A stretch of 64,000 bases of DNA from JACDBZ01 sp036262075 (GTDB lineage Bacteria; Chloroflexota; Limnocylindria; QHBO01): NCBI GenBank assembly GCA_036262075.1, contig DATAJO010000031.1, positions 1-64,000 of the forward strand. Direction: 5' to 3'. This document shows, one piece after another, positions 53,246 to 62,407 of the stretch (its first letter is position 1; every line of letters starts with the position of its first letter). Made by a program: the position numbers and the translations under genes. The notes under the pieces are model-generated. The model saw only the letters and a list, made by a program, of their open reading frames with translations. It did no database searches and was not told the DNA's origin.

Positions 53246-54098
53246 GCGTCGGGCCGGCCCCGGAGATCTCCTTCCAGCGCCTCGACCACCACGCGGGCAG
53301 CAGGCCCGCGCGCCTCACCGCGGCGAGCATGCGCCTGATGTCGTCGTACGCGCCGTCGTCCACCGGCACGAAATGGCGGATGCCGCACGCGGCCAGCACG
53401 TGCCGGCCGACGTCGTCGGCGTGGAGCGTCAGGAGGACGTCCAGGACCGCGCGGCGGTCGGCGAGCCCCAGGCGTCGGGTGGAGACGACGACCGGCTGGA
53501 TCGTCGACGGGCCGAGGATGGCGATCGTCCGCAGCCGCCGGCGGAGGTCCGGACGCCAGCGACGCCACAGGTCGAGCACCTGGCTGTCGATCGCCGCCCA
53601 GTCGGCTCGCCCGTCGAGCACGAGGTGGGCGGCATCTTCGTGGAAGCCCGCCTCGACCCATGCGCCGATGAACGACGCGTCCAGCCCGAGCGCGGCGAGA
53701 TGGTGGAGCGCGACCACGAAGCCCGAATGGCTGTACGGCTCGTTGTAGGCCCAGCGCGACCCGGCGAGGTCGCGGAAGGACCGATACGGCGCATCGGCCC
53801 TGACGACGACCTCCGAGAAGTAGACCGGCTCCGCGCGGTAGCGGCGCCCGGCGAGGACCGGCGCGGCGACCGGCGCCATCGCCATGCGATCGGCGAGGAG
53901 CAGGTACGGGATGCTGCACACGAAGCAGACGTGGTCGACGTCGGCCACGCAGCGCCGGTAGTCGGCCGCCACGACGAGCTCGGCCGGCCGGCCCAGCCGC
54001 TCACCGATGCGTCGCGCGGCGAGCGCGTAGGCGGGGAGGACGGCCGGTGCCAGGTGGCTGGCGACGCGGAGGGGTCGCGGGGCGCGCGCGGACGGCAT
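53136..54098 (-). CDS. PhnD-like phosphate/phosphonate-type binding protein
   Basis: A 320-residue protein of the PhnD/SBP type 2 fold: RVASHLAP at the N-terminus, AYNEPYSHSGFVVALHHLA and DWAAIDSQVLDLW are family-like. No signal peptide or lipobox is visible, and no ABC permease or ATPase lies nearby, so it may be a cytoplasmic ligand sensor or enzyme. The last 36 residues are Pro/Arg/Ser-rich and lie antisense to the end of prs, which suggests read-through of an older stop. Start ATG 54098 precedes the domain. Confidence 0.72.
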   Translation of the reverse strand: MPSARAPRPLRVASHLAPAVLPAYALAARRIGERLGRPAELVVAADYRRCVADVDHVCFVCSIPYLLLADRMAMAPVAAPVLAGRRYRAEPVYFSEVVVRADAPYRSFRDLAGSRWAYNEPYSHSGFVVALHHLAALGLDASFIGAWVEAGFHEDAAHLVLDGRADWAAIDSQVLDLWRRWRPDLRRRLRTIAILGPSTIQPVVVSTRRLGLADRRAVLDVLLTLHADDVGRHVLAACGIRHFVPVDDGAYDDIRRMLAAVRRAGLLPAWWSRRWKEISGAGPTLSRRSLERARARPPAPIPTPRPRPRTSAPRSSPSPS

Positions 54099-54188
54099 CG
54101 GCGCTTCCCTCGGCTCGGACGGGGCGTGCACGCGCAGCATGGGCACCCGGAGCCGATGGGGTCAAGGGGATTCACGCTGGATCGGGGC

Positions 54189-54194
54189 TATACT
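54189..54194 (+). promoter_or_regulatory. -10 element of secA
   Basis: GGGCTATACTCC, 11 nt before the ATG at 54206; the same core precedes atp and mreB. Confidence 0.45.
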
Positions 54195-54205
54195 CCAGAA
54201 TCCCG

Positions 54206-57100
54206 ATGCTGAAGTTCCTCTCCCGCTTCACGGACTCGAACGAGCGTGAAGTGCGCGCCATGTGGCCGCTCGTCGAGCGCATCAACGCGCTCGAGCCCGA
54301 GATGCAGGCCCTCACCGACGCCGAGCTCGCCCAGCGCACCGACATCTTCCGGGCGCGGCTGCGTGAGCGGATCGGCGACCTCATGCTGCCCATCGAGCAG
54401 CGCCTGGCCGCCGATCCGGAGGCCGACGCCGAGGACACGATCCTCACCGGCGGCGACGCGAACCGGATGGCGGAGGACCTGAAGGAGCGGCGCAAACGGG
54501 AGCGCAAGGAGATCGACGCGGCGCTCGAGGAGCTGCTGCCCGAGGCCTTCGCCGCCGTCCGCGAGGCGATGGTCCGCGCCCTCGGCAAGCGCCATTACGA
54601 CGTCCAGCTCATCGGCGGCATCGTGCTCCACCGCGGGGCCATCGCCGAGATGAAGACCGGCGAGGGCAAGACGTTCGTCGGTCCGCTGGCCGCCTACCTC
54701 AACGGCCTCGTCGGCCGCGGCGTGCACGTCGTGACCGTCAACGACTACCTGGCCAAGCGCGACGCGCAGTGGATCGGCGCCGTCTTCCATCGGCTCGGGA
54801 TGAGCGTCGGCTCGATCCAGCACGCCGGGGCGTTCATCTACGACCCGGACTTCCCGGCCACCGACGAGAAGATGCGCGACCTGCGGCCCGTATCGCGGCG
54901 CGAGGCGTACGGGGCGGACGTCACGTACGGCACGAACAACGAGCTCGGATTCGACTTCCTGCGCGACAACCTCGTCAGCGACCTCGCCAACCGGGTCCAA
55001 CGCGGGCACTACTACGCGATCGTCGACGAGGTCGACAACATCCTCATCGACGAGGCGCGGACCCCGCTCATCATCTCGGGCCAGGCCGAGGAGTCGGCCG
55101 ACAAGTACCAGCAGTTCGCCCGCCTCGTCCCGCGACTCACGGCCGAGGAGGACTACATCGTCGACGCGAAGCACAAGCAGGTCGCGATCACCGAGGTCGG
55201 CGTCGACAAGATGGAGAAGTGGCTCGGCGTCGAGAACATGTTCGCCGACGACTTCAGCCTGGCCCGCCACCTCGAGCAGGCCCTCAAGGCCCAGGTCCTC
55301 TACCAGCGCGACCGCGACTACGTCGTCAAGGACGGCGAGATCGTCATCGTCGACGAGTTCACCGGGCGCCTCATGCCCGGTCGCCGATGGTCGGAGGGCC
55401 TCCACCAGGCCGTCGAGGCCAAGGAGGGCGTGGCGATCCGGCACGAGCAGCGCACGCTCGCCACCGTCACGTTCCAGAACTACTTCCGCATGTACGACAA
55501 GCTCGCCGGCATGACGGGCACGGCCGAGACCGAGGCGGAGGAGTTCAGCAAGATCTACGACCTCGAGGTCGTGGTCATCCCCACCAACCGGGAGATGGTC
55601 CGCGCCGACTACGCCGACCTCATCTACGCCACGCACCAGGCGAAGTGGGACGCGGTCGTCGACGAGATCGTGGAGGAGCACGAGAAGGGCCGCCCGGTCC
55701 TCGTCGGCACGATCAGCGTCGAGATCAGCGAGATGCTGTCCGAGATGCTGAAGCGGCGCGGCATCAAGCACAACGTGCTCAACGCCAAGCTCCACGAGAA
55801 GGAGGCCGAGATCGTCGCCCAGGCGGGCCGATCCGGCGCGGTGACGATCGCGACGAACATGGCGGGCCGCGGCACGGACATCGTCCTCGGCGGCAACCCG
55901 GAGGTCATGGCCTCCGAGCTGCTCCACAAGCAGGGCACGAACGTCCTCGAGGCCTCGCCGGAGCAGTACGCGGCGGCGCTCGCCGAGGCGGAGCGCATCT
56001 GCGCCGATGACAAGCAGCGCGTCCTCGAGGCCGGCGGCCTGCACATCATCGGCACCGAGCGCCACGACGCGCGGCGCATCGACAACCAGCTGCGCGGCCG
56101 CGCCGGCCGGCAGGGTGACCCGGGCTCCTCGCGGTTCTACCTGAGCCTCGAGGACGACCTCATGAAGCGCTTCGCGAGCGATCGCGTGCAGGGCCTCATG
56201 CGGACCCTCGGCTTCTCCGATGACACGGCCCTCGAGTCGAAGATGGTGAGCCGCACGATCGAGAACGCCCAGACCCGGGTCGAGGGCTACAACTTCGACA
56301 TGCGCAAGCACGTCGTCCAGTACGACGACGTCATCAACCGCCAGCGCGAGACGATCTACCGCGAGCGCGATCGGATCCTGCGCTCCAAGGACCTCGGGCC
56401 GACGATCCTGGCCATGCTCGAGGACGAGGTCGCCGGCCTCGTGGCCGAGCACACCGGCGCCGAGCACCACACCGAATGGAACCTCGACGGCCTGAAGGCG
56501 CAGCTCGGCCAGATGATTCCGGCCCTCACCCCGGCCGAGCTGGACTGGATGGACGAGGCGAACGACCCCGAGACGCTCACCGAGCGGCTCGTCGACCTCG
56601 TGCACCAGAAGTACGAGGCGAAGCGGGCCGAGACCGGCGAGGAGGGCATTCGCGTCCTCGAGCGGCTCGTCCTGCTCCGCGTCATCGACTCGCTGTGGGT
56701 CGAGCACCTCACCGCCGTCGACGACATGCGACGCGGCATCGGCCTGCGGGCGTATTCGCAGCGCGACCCGCTGAACGAGTTCAAGATCGAGGCGTACCGG
56801 ATGTTCGACGAGCTGAAGTCGACGATCCGCCACGACGTGACCCACACCGTGTTCCGGGTCACCGTCCAGCGCCACGAGCATGCCCAGCCGCGGCCGGTGG
56901 CCCGCAACGTGACCGAGGGCCGCGCGGCGGTGGCCGGCACGGCGACGAGCGCCGGCGGCGTCACCGCGACCGCGGTCGCCGGCGGCGGGAACGGGAACGG
57001 AGCCGGCCAGGCGGCGACGCGGCAGGGGCCGAAGATCGGCCGCAACGACCCGTGCTGGTGCGGCTCCGGGAAGAAGTACAAGAAGTGCCACGGGGCGTGA
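54206..57100 (+). CDS. secA: Preprotein translocase ATPase SecA
   Basis: A 964-residue motor. Walker A is AEMKTGEGKTFVGPL (Lys about 155), DEAD-type motif VDEVDNILIDEARTPLI, LAGMTGTAETEAEEF, and the second helicase motif LRGRAGRQGDPGSSRFYLS. The C-terminus has the SEC-C zinc/SecB-binding motif NDPCWCGSGKKYKKCH after a Gly/Ala-rich linker. It drives export through SecYEG. Its stop overlaps the next start (GTGA). Confidence 0.97.
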   Translation: MLKFLSRFTDSNEREVRAMWPLVERINALEPEMQALTDAELAQRTDIFRARLRERIGDLMLPIEQRLAADPEADAEDTILTGGDANRMAEDLKERRKRERKEIDAALEELLPEAFAAVREAMVRALGKRHYDVQLIGGIVLHRGAIAEMKTGEGKTFVGPLAAYLNGLVGRGVHVVTVNDYLAKRDAQWIGAVFHRLGMSVGSIQHAGAFIYDPDFPATDEKMRDLRPVSRREAYGADVTYGTNNELGFDFLRDNLVSDLANRVQRGHYYAIVDEVDNILIDEARTPLIISGQAEESADKYQQFARLVPRLTAEEDYIVDAKHKQVAITEVGVDKMEKWLGVENMFADDFSLARHLEQALKAQVLYQRDRDYVVKDGEIVIVDEFTGRLMPGRRWSEGLHQAVEAKEGVAIRHEQRTLATVTFQNYFRMYDKLAGMTGTAETEAEEFSKIYDLEVVVIPTNREMVRADYADLIYATHQAKWDAVVDEIVEEHEKGRPVLVGTISVEISEMLSEMLKRRGIKHNVLNAKLHEKEAEIVAQAGRSGAVTIATNMAGRGTDIVLGGNPEVMASELLHKQGTNVLEASPEQYAAALAEAERICADDKQRVLEAGGLHIIGTERHDARRIDNQLRGRAGRQGDPGSSRFYLSLEDDLMKRFASDRVQGLMRTLGFSDDTALESKMVSRTIENAQTRVEGYNFDMRKHVVQYDDVINRQRETIYRERDRILRSKDLGPTILAMLEDEVAGLVAEHTGAEHHTEWNLDGLKAQLGQMIPALTPAELDWMDEANDPETLTERLVDLVHQKYEAKRAETGEEGIRVLERLVLLRVIDSLWVEHLTAVDDMRRGIGLRAYSQRDPLNEFKIEAYRMFDELKSTIRHDVTHTVFRVTVQRHEHAQPRPVARNVTEGRAAVAGTATSAGGVTATAVAGGGNGNGAGQAATRQGPKIGRNDPCWCGSGKKYKKCHGA

Positions 57101-57615
57101 CGGGCCAGGACGCGCCCGCGGCGATCACGCCCATCCGCATCACCCACCGCGTGGCGGTGGGCCCGGAGGACGCCTTCTCCACGTTCGTCGACCGCCTCCA
57201 GGCGTGGTGGCCGCCGAGTGCGACGTGGTCGGGAGACGTCCTCGAGACCGTCGCCATCGAGCCCCGGCTCGGCGGCTTCTGCCACGAGCGTGGGCCGCAC
57301 GGGCTGCGGCTCGACTGGGGCCGGGTCGTGGCCTGGGAGCCGCCGCATCGGCTCGCCTTCAGCTGGCAGATCGCCTTCGACCGCACGCCGGAGCCGAACC
57401 CGGCGCGGGCGAGCCAGGTCGAGCTCACGTTCGCGCCGGACGGCGACGGGACGCGGGTGACGCTCACCCACGCCGGCTTCGAGCGCCACGGCGCCGACGG
57501 TCAGGCGTACCGCGACGCGATGGCGTCCGACGCCGGCTGGCCGACGATCCTCGGGCGCTACCGCGCCGCGATCGCTCGGCGCGAGGAGGCCCCATGGGAG
57601 GGCCTCAGCACCTAG
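57097..57615 (+). CDS. SRPBCC/AHSA1 domain protein
   Basis: A 172-residue START/Bet v 1-like protein. Markers: RITHRVAVGPEDAFSTFVDR, WWPPSATWSG, VVAWEPPHRLAFSW and TRVTLTHAGFERHG. Family members bind hydrophobic ligands or act as stress/co-chaperone-like proteins; this one is unassigned. The GTG overlaps the secA stop, so it is read through coupling. The following 57616-57758 gap contains a promoter-like pair. Confidence 0.82.
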   Translation: MTGQDAPAAITPIRITHRVAVGPEDAFSTFVDRLQAWWPPSATWSGDVLETVAIEPRLGGFCHERGPHGLRLDWGRVVAWEPPHRLAFSWQIAFDRTPEPNPARASQVELTFAPDGDGTRVTLTHAGFERHGADGQAYRDAMASDAGWPTILGRYRAAIARREEAPWEGLST

Positions 57616-57666
57616 CCCGTTGGCATGCCCCGGCATGCATCGGCACCCCAGGACGAAGGTGCGGGG

Positions 57667-57694
57667 TTGCGATATCCGCGTCGGCGATTACGAT
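57667..57694 (+). promoter_or_regulatory. Promoter-like -35/-10 pair before the Cys-rich gene
   Basis: TTGCGA (57667-57672) and TACGAT (57689-57694) with a 16-bp spacer. The leader to the TTG start at 57759 would be about 58 nt and includes a strong AGGTGGAGGG ribosome site. Confidence 0.4.
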
Positions 57695-57758
57695 GGGTGC
57701 GACCAACGATCGCTGGGCACCGCGAGGCCGGGTGATCTCCGCTAGGTGGAGGGAATCG

Positions 57759-58058
57759 TTGAAGCAGCTGACAGCCACGCCCCGGGTATCCGTTCCCCTC
57801 CCCGTCAGCTCAACAGCCCACCTCCCACCCGTCACCCGATTTCGCGACCCCGACACCCCCTACGAAGACCTGATCATGTGCGAGCGTGACTGCATGCGCT
57901 GCAGCTACGCGGCGACGCTCGACTGTGACGGCAACTGCGGTGTCTGTCCGCGCCAGAATTACTGCCCGTGCGTGAACCCGGCCAAGGTCCGCACGAAGCA
58001 GAACCGGATGGCGGAGATGGGCGAGCTGCCGATGGTGGCAACCCTGGGACGCAACTAG
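57759..58058 (+). CDS. Small cysteine-rich protein, possible Fe-S binder
   Basis: A 99-residue protein I cannot assign. Eight Cys lie in residues 41-71: two CX3CX2C motifs (41/45/48 and 56/60/63) and a final CPC (69/71). The spacing fits one or two Fe-S clusters or a zinc site. No signal peptide or membrane helix. TTG start chosen because GGTGGAGGG lies 6 nt upstream; ATG 57693 would start upstream of the ribosome site, ATG 57876 just before the Cys domain. It lies between the AHSA1 gene and prfB (5 bp). Confidence 0.6.
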   Translation: MKQLTATPRVSVPLPVSSTAHLPPVTRFRDPDTPYEDLIMCERDCMRCSYAATLDCDGNCGVCPRQNYCPCVNPAKVRTKQNRMAEMGELPMVATLGRN

Positions 58059-58063
58059 GATCC

Positions 58064-59198
58064 GTGGACGCGATCAGGGACGAGGCGCTGCGGCTCGCGC
58101 GCCTCGTGGACGACACGTCGGTGCGCCTTTGACCTCGGCGCGAAGGAGTCCGAGCTCGCCGAGCTGACCGAACGCTCGGCCGATCCCAACCTCTGGAACG
58201 ACCCGGCGGCGGCGCAGCAGATCATGCGTCGCGCCGAGGAGCTGCGCGCCGAGATCGACACCTGGCGCACGCTCGGCGAGCGCGCCCGCGGCCTGGCCGA
58301 CATGGCCGAGCTGGCCGCAGCCGACCCCGAGGAGGGCGCCGCCCTCCAGCCCGATCTCGAGCGCGACCTCGCCGCCCTCCAGGCCGACTGGGGCCGGATG
58401 GAGCAGCAGCTCCTGCTGTCCGAGCCGTACGACGAGCGCGGCGCGATCGTCTCGATCCATGCCGGCGCCGGCGGCACCGAGTCACAGGACTGGGCCGAGA
58501 TGCTGCTGCGGATGTACCTGCGCTGGGCCGAGCGATCGCGCTTCAAGACCGAGATCCTGGAGGCGACCGAGGGCGAGGAGGCCGGCCTGAAGTCGGTGAG
58601 CTTCAGCGTCGACGGCCGCTGGGCCTACGGGCGGCTGCGGAGCGAGCGCGGGGTGCATCGGCTGGTGCGGATCAGCCCGTACGACTCGCAGAAGCGGCGG
58701 CACACGAGCTTCGCCCTGGTCGAGGTGATGCCCGAGGTCACCGAGGACGCGACGATCGAGATCGACGAGAAGGACCTGCGCGTCGACACGTACCGCTCGA
58801 GCGGCGCCGGTGGCCAGCACGTCAACAAGACCGACTCGGCGGTGCGCATCACCCACCTGCCGACCGGCATCGTCGTGGCGGTCCAGTCCGAGCGCAGCCA
58901 GCACCAGAACCGCGACCGGGCGATGAGCGTGCTGCGCGCGAAGCTCGTCGAGCGCCAGGAGCAGGAGCGCGAGGCCGAGCGAGCCCGGCTGCGGGGCGAG
59001 CACGTCGAGGCCGGGTGGGGGAACCAGATCCGCTCGTACGTCCTCCAGCCGTACACGATGGTCAAGGACCTGCGCACCGGGGTCGAGACCTCGAACCCGG
59101 CCGCCGTGCTCGACGGGGAGCTGGACCAGTTCATCGAGGGCTACCTGCGCTGGCGGATCGGGCAGGACGACGGGGACGGCACGGGGCCGGCTGCCTAG
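58064..59198 (+). CDS. prfB: Peptide chain release factor 2 with programmed frameshift
   Basis: The gene is in two frames. A GTG-started 22-codon leader (58064-58129) ends at in-frame TGA 58130-58132. The main frame continues from GAC at 58131 through DLGAKESELAELT, the typical RF2 start, to TAG 59198. CTT-TGA-C is the classical +1 frameshift slip site, giving a product of about 377 residues. Codon recognition: RISPYDSQKRRHTSF (SPY where SPF is usual). GGQ is in SGAGGQHVNKTDS. RF2 reads UGA/UAA; frameshifting autoregulates its level. Confidence 0.93.
58127..58133 (+). other. Programmed +1 ribosomal frameshift site
   Basis: CTTTGAC: the ribosome slips from CTT to TTT at the UGA stop and continues in the +1 frame. 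The internal AGGGGG stimulator usual three bases upstream is absent (here CGGTGCGC). Confidence 0.9.
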
Positions 59199-59273
59199 GC
59201 GCGCGGGCCACGGCGGCAGCCGCGGCATCGGCGGCATCGGCGGCGAGATCGGCGGTACCATCGCGCGGAGCCG

Positions 59274-60011
59274 ATGACATCCCTGCTGCGCCGCCGGGCG
59301 CGACCCGAGACCACCGACGCCCCCGTCATCAGCATGGTCGACGTCGGGATGACGTACCCGAACGGCAAGGTGGCGCTCGCCGACGTGAACGTCCGCATCC
59401 CGGCGGGCGACTTCGTCTTCCTCGTCGGGCCGTCGGGCGCGGGCAAGAGCACGTTCATCCGGCTCCTCATCCGCGAGCAGCTGCCGACGAGCGGCGTGAT
59501 CCAGGTCGCGGGGCGCAACCTCCTGCGCATGCGACGCGGGCAGGTGCCGGCGCTCCGCCGGCGCATCGGCATCGTGTTCCAGGACTTCCGGCTGCTGCCG
59601 AGCAAGACGGTGGCCGAGAACGTGGCCTTCGCGCTCGAGGTGACCGGCACGCCGGGATCCGTCATCCGGCAGCGGGTGCCGACGCTGCTGTCGCTGGTCG
59701 GGCTTCACGACCACGCCCATCACCTGCCGACGCAGCTGTCCGGCGGCGAGCAGCAGCGCACGGCGATCGCCCGGGCGCTCGTCCACGACCCCGCGATCCT
59801 CATCGCCGACGAGCCGACCGGCAACCTCGACCCGGTGACGAGCTGGGAGATCATCCAGCTCCTCATCCAGATCAACCAGCTCGGCACGACCGTGCTCATG
59901 GCGACCCACAACCAGGAGATCGTGAACGCGATGCGGCGCCGCGTCCTCGCGCTCGAGAACGGCCATCTCATCCGCGACGAGGCGGCGGCCGCCTACGAGC
60001 GGGAGTACTGA
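59274..60011 (+). CDS. ftsE: Cell division ABC transporter ATPase FtsE
   Basis: A 245-residue ABC ATPase. Walker A is GPSGAGKST, signature LSGGEQQRTAIARAL, Walker B ILIADEPTGNLD, H-loop ATHNQEIV. Pairing with ftsX 3 bp downstream identifies it. FtsEX activates division-site peptidoglycan hydrolases. The neighbouring ctpA could be part of the same envelope group. A weak -10 (TACCAT) lies 12 nt before the ATG. Confidence 0.95.
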   Translation: MTSLLRRRARPETTDAPVISMVDVGMTYPNGKVALADVNVRIPAGDFVFLVGPSGAGKSTFIRLLIREQLPTSGVIQVAGRNLLRMRRGQVPALRRRIGIVFQDFRLLPSKTVAENVAFALEVTGTPGSVIRQRVPTLLSLVGLHDHAHHLPTQLSGGEQQRTAIARALVHDPAILIADEPTGNLDPVTSWEIIQLLIQINQLGTTVLMATHNQEIVNAMRRRVLALENGHLIRDEAAAAYEREY

Positions 60012-60014
60012 CCG

Positions 60015-60914
60015 ATGTCGTTCCTGCGCTTCGTCGGCTTCAGCATCGTCCGGGCCTGGCAGGGCTTCTGGCGCAACGCGATGATGAGCCTGGCCGCCAC
60101 GGCGACCGTCATCCTCATGCTCGTCCTGCTCTCGGCGCTGTTCATCGTCATCACGGGGCTGAACTCGGGGCTCGAGTTCATCGAGAGCAAGGTCGCCGTC
60201 ACCGCGCGCCTGCGCGACGACCTGCCGCTGGCCGCGCTCACGCGGCTCATGGACGAGGTCGAGGAGATGCCCGGCGTCGCATCGGTAGACTACGTGCCGC
60301 CCGAGGAGGCGATGCGGCGCCTCGAGGAGAGCTACCGCGAGATCGGCCGCGAGCTCGACCTCGGCGACCCGGACTCGAACATCACGCTCTTCGCCAGCCT
60401 CGAGATCAGCCTGACCGATCCTGACGCCTCGTCCGACGTCACGGCCAGGCTGTCGAACGATCCGGACGTCGAGCGGGTGCTCACCAAGCAGGCCGAGTAC
60501 GACACGCTGCTCGGGGTCATCAACGCGATCCGCACGGTCGGCCTCGTCATCGTCGTGCTCGTCGGGCTCGTGGTGCTGTTCATGATCATCAACACGATCC
60601 GGATCGCGGTCTACAGCCGCGCCAACGAGATCGAGATCATGCGGCTCGTCGGCGCGTCCGACTCGTTCATCCGCTGGCCGTTCCTCCTCGAGGGAATCCT
60701 GTGCGGCCTCATCGGCTCGATCGTGACCATCCTCCTCGTCGCCGGCATCTGGGACCCGATCCAGCCGGCGATGGTCAGCATCTTCCAGATGCCGACCGCG
60801 GTGAGCAGCCGGTTCCTCACCACGCTGTCGCTGCTGCTGCTCGCCGCGGGCCTCGGGATCGGGGCGATCGGCTCGTGGATCAGCGTGCGCTCGTACCTCG
60901 CCGCGGCACGCTGA
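60015..60914 (+). CDS. ftsX: Cell division ABC transporter permease FtsX
   Basis: A 299-residue protein with one N-terminal membrane helix, an extracytoplasmic domain (about 58-170: ESKVAVTARLRDDLPLAAL onward) and three C-terminal helices with RANEIEIMRLVGASDSFIRWPF, the FtsX/MacB-type core. Normal length. The extracytoplasmic domain should bind a wall hydrolase partner not present in the window. Confidence 0.94.
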   Translation: MSFLRFVGFSIVRAWQGFWRNAMMSLAATATVILMLVLLSALFIVITGLNSGLEFIESKVAVTARLRDDLPLAALTRLMDEVEEMPGVASVDYVPPEEAMRRLEESYREIGRELDLGDPDSNITLFASLEISLTDPDASSDVTARLSNDPDVERVLTKQAEYDTLLGVINAIRTVGLVIVVLVGLVVLFMIINTIRIAVYSRANEIEIMRLVGASDSFIRWPFLLEGILCGLIGSIVTILLVAGIWDPIQPAMVSIFQMPTAVSSRFLTTLSLLLLAAGLGIGAIGSWISVRSYLAAAR

Positions 60915-60982
60915 GTGCCCGCGTGACGTCCTGCGTATCGAAACCGTAATCGCGCGCTTACCGGCGATCGACGCCGCGTTGC

Positions 60983-60988
60983 TAGAGT
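60983..60988 (+). promoter_or_regulatory. -10 element of ctpA
   Basis: TAGAGT, 10 nt before the ATG at 60999, so the transcript would carry only a few leader bases. The same hexamer is used at pseudopilin cassette 2. Confidence 0.4.
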
Positions 60989-60998
60989 TCGTGCCCAC

Positions 60999-62393
60999 AT
61001 GATCGACGAGACCCCCTCCTCGGGCGCACCGGCGCCCCCGTCGCCGGCGCCCGCCCCGCCGCCCGATGCGCCGCGCGGCGCGACCGTGCCGTGGCTGGTG
61101 AGCATCGCGCTCGCCGCGGTCGTGGGCGCGCTCCTGTTCCTCGGCGGCTACCTCGCCGCGGGCGGCTCGTCGAGCGGCTGCACCGCCCCGGACGACGCGT
61201 TCCGCGCCTTCTGCGAGGCGTACAACCGGCTCCAGGACGAGTACGTCGACGACCTCGATCCCGAGCGGCTGGCCGAGGGGGCGATCCGCGGCATGTTCGA
61301 GTACGGCGTCGAGGACCCGTACTCCGGCTACATGCCGCCCGAGGCGTTCCAGCAGGCGCTCGGCGACCTGTCCGGATCGTTCAGCGGCATCGGCGCCGAG
61401 ATGGCGGTGAAGAACGTCCAGGACCCCGGCAACCTCGAGGCCTGCGAGTCGTTCGGCGACGCCTGCCGGCTCGTCGTCGTGGCACCACTCGACGGGTCAC
61501 CGGCCGAGGCGGCCGGCATCCAGGCCGGCGACCTCGTGCTGGCCGTCGACGGCGAGAGCGTCGACGGCACGACGATGGACGACCAGATCGGCAAGATCCG
61601 CGGCGACCCGGGCACCCAGGTGACGCTCACCATCCAGCGCGACGAGGGCGAGCCGTTCGACGTCTCGATCACCCGCGCCGAGATCGAGCTCCAGGAGGTC
61701 GAAACCCGGCTCATCGACGGGCATATCGGCTATATCGCGCTCAACCAGTTCTCGGCCCCGGCCAGCGAGCAGTTCCGGGAGGGTCTGGTGGAGCTCCTCG
61801 ACCAGGGCGCCGACCAGATCGTGTTCGACCTGCGCGACAACCCCGGCGGGTACATCGAGTCGGCGCAGCAGATCGCCAGCGAGTTCATCGCCGACGGCGT
61901 GATCTTCATCCAGGAGTCGGCCGGCGACGAGGTCAAGACGTACGAGGCCACCGGCGACGGCGTGGCCACCGATCCCGACCTGCCGCTCGTCGTCCTCATC
62001 AACCAGGGCTCGGCATCGGCGTCCGAGATCGTGGCGGCCGCGCTCAAGGAGTCGGGCCGCGCCACGCTCGTCGGCGAGCCGACGTTCGGCAAGAACACCG
62101 TGCAGGTCTGGAGCCGCCTCGAGAACGACGGCGGCGTGCGCATCACCATCAGCCGATGGTTCACCCCCGAGCACCACAGCGTCGCGCCCGATGGCGTCCA
62201 GCCCGATATCCCGGTGGCGCGGACCGCGGAGACGCAGCCCGACGAGGACCCGGTGCTCGAGGCGGCGCTCGACTTCCTGGCCGATGAGCCGGTGGCCGAC
62301 GACGCCTCCGGCTGGCTGCCCGATGCGCCCGCGGCGGCGAGCCTCCAACCCGAGCTGATCGTCGGCATTGCCGCCCTCCGACCCGTCTGCTAG
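60999..62393 (+). CDS. ctpA: Carboxy-terminal processing protease (S41)
   Basis: A 464-residue S41 protease. A Pro/Ala-rich N-terminus (about 25 residues) precedes one membrane helix (about 31-52). The PDZ domain has VVAPLDGSPAEAAGIQAGDL. The catalytic core has DLRDNPGGYIESA, Ser about 338 in GSASASEIVAAAL and Lys about 364 in TFGKNTVQ. It acts outside the membrane, trimming envelope proteins. It follows ftsX by 84 bp with its own -10. Confidence 0.93.
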   Translation: MIDETPSSGAPAPPSPAPAPPPDAPRGATVPWLVSIALAAVVGALLFLGGYLAAGGSSSGCTAPDDAFRAFCEAYNRLQDEYVDDLDPERLAEGAIRGMFEYGVEDPYSGYMPPEAFQQALGDLSGSFSGIGAEMAVKNVQDPGNLEACESFGDACRLVVVAPLDGSPAEAAGIQAGDLVLAVDGESVDGTTMDDQIGKIRGDPGTQVTLTIQRDEGEPFDVSITRAEIELQEVETRLIDGHIGYIALNQFSAPASEQFREGLVELLDQGADQIVFDLRDNPGGYIESAQQIASEFIADGVIFIQESAGDEVKTYEATGDGVATDPDLPLVVLINQGSASASEIVAAALKESGRATLVGEPTFGKNTVQVWSRLENDGGVRITISRWFTPEHHSVAPDGVQPDIPVARTAETQPDEDPVLEAALDFLADEPVADDASGWLPDAPAAASLQPELIVGIAALRPVC

Positions 62394-62407
62394 CATCGTC
62401 GCCAACG

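Noticed and set aside
54188..57091. 967-codon open frame on the minus strand
   Set aside because: Antisense shadow of secA.
59223..59250. GGCATCGGC repeats before ftsE
   Set aside because: Only about two and a half degenerate copies, likely just the common ATCGG bias.
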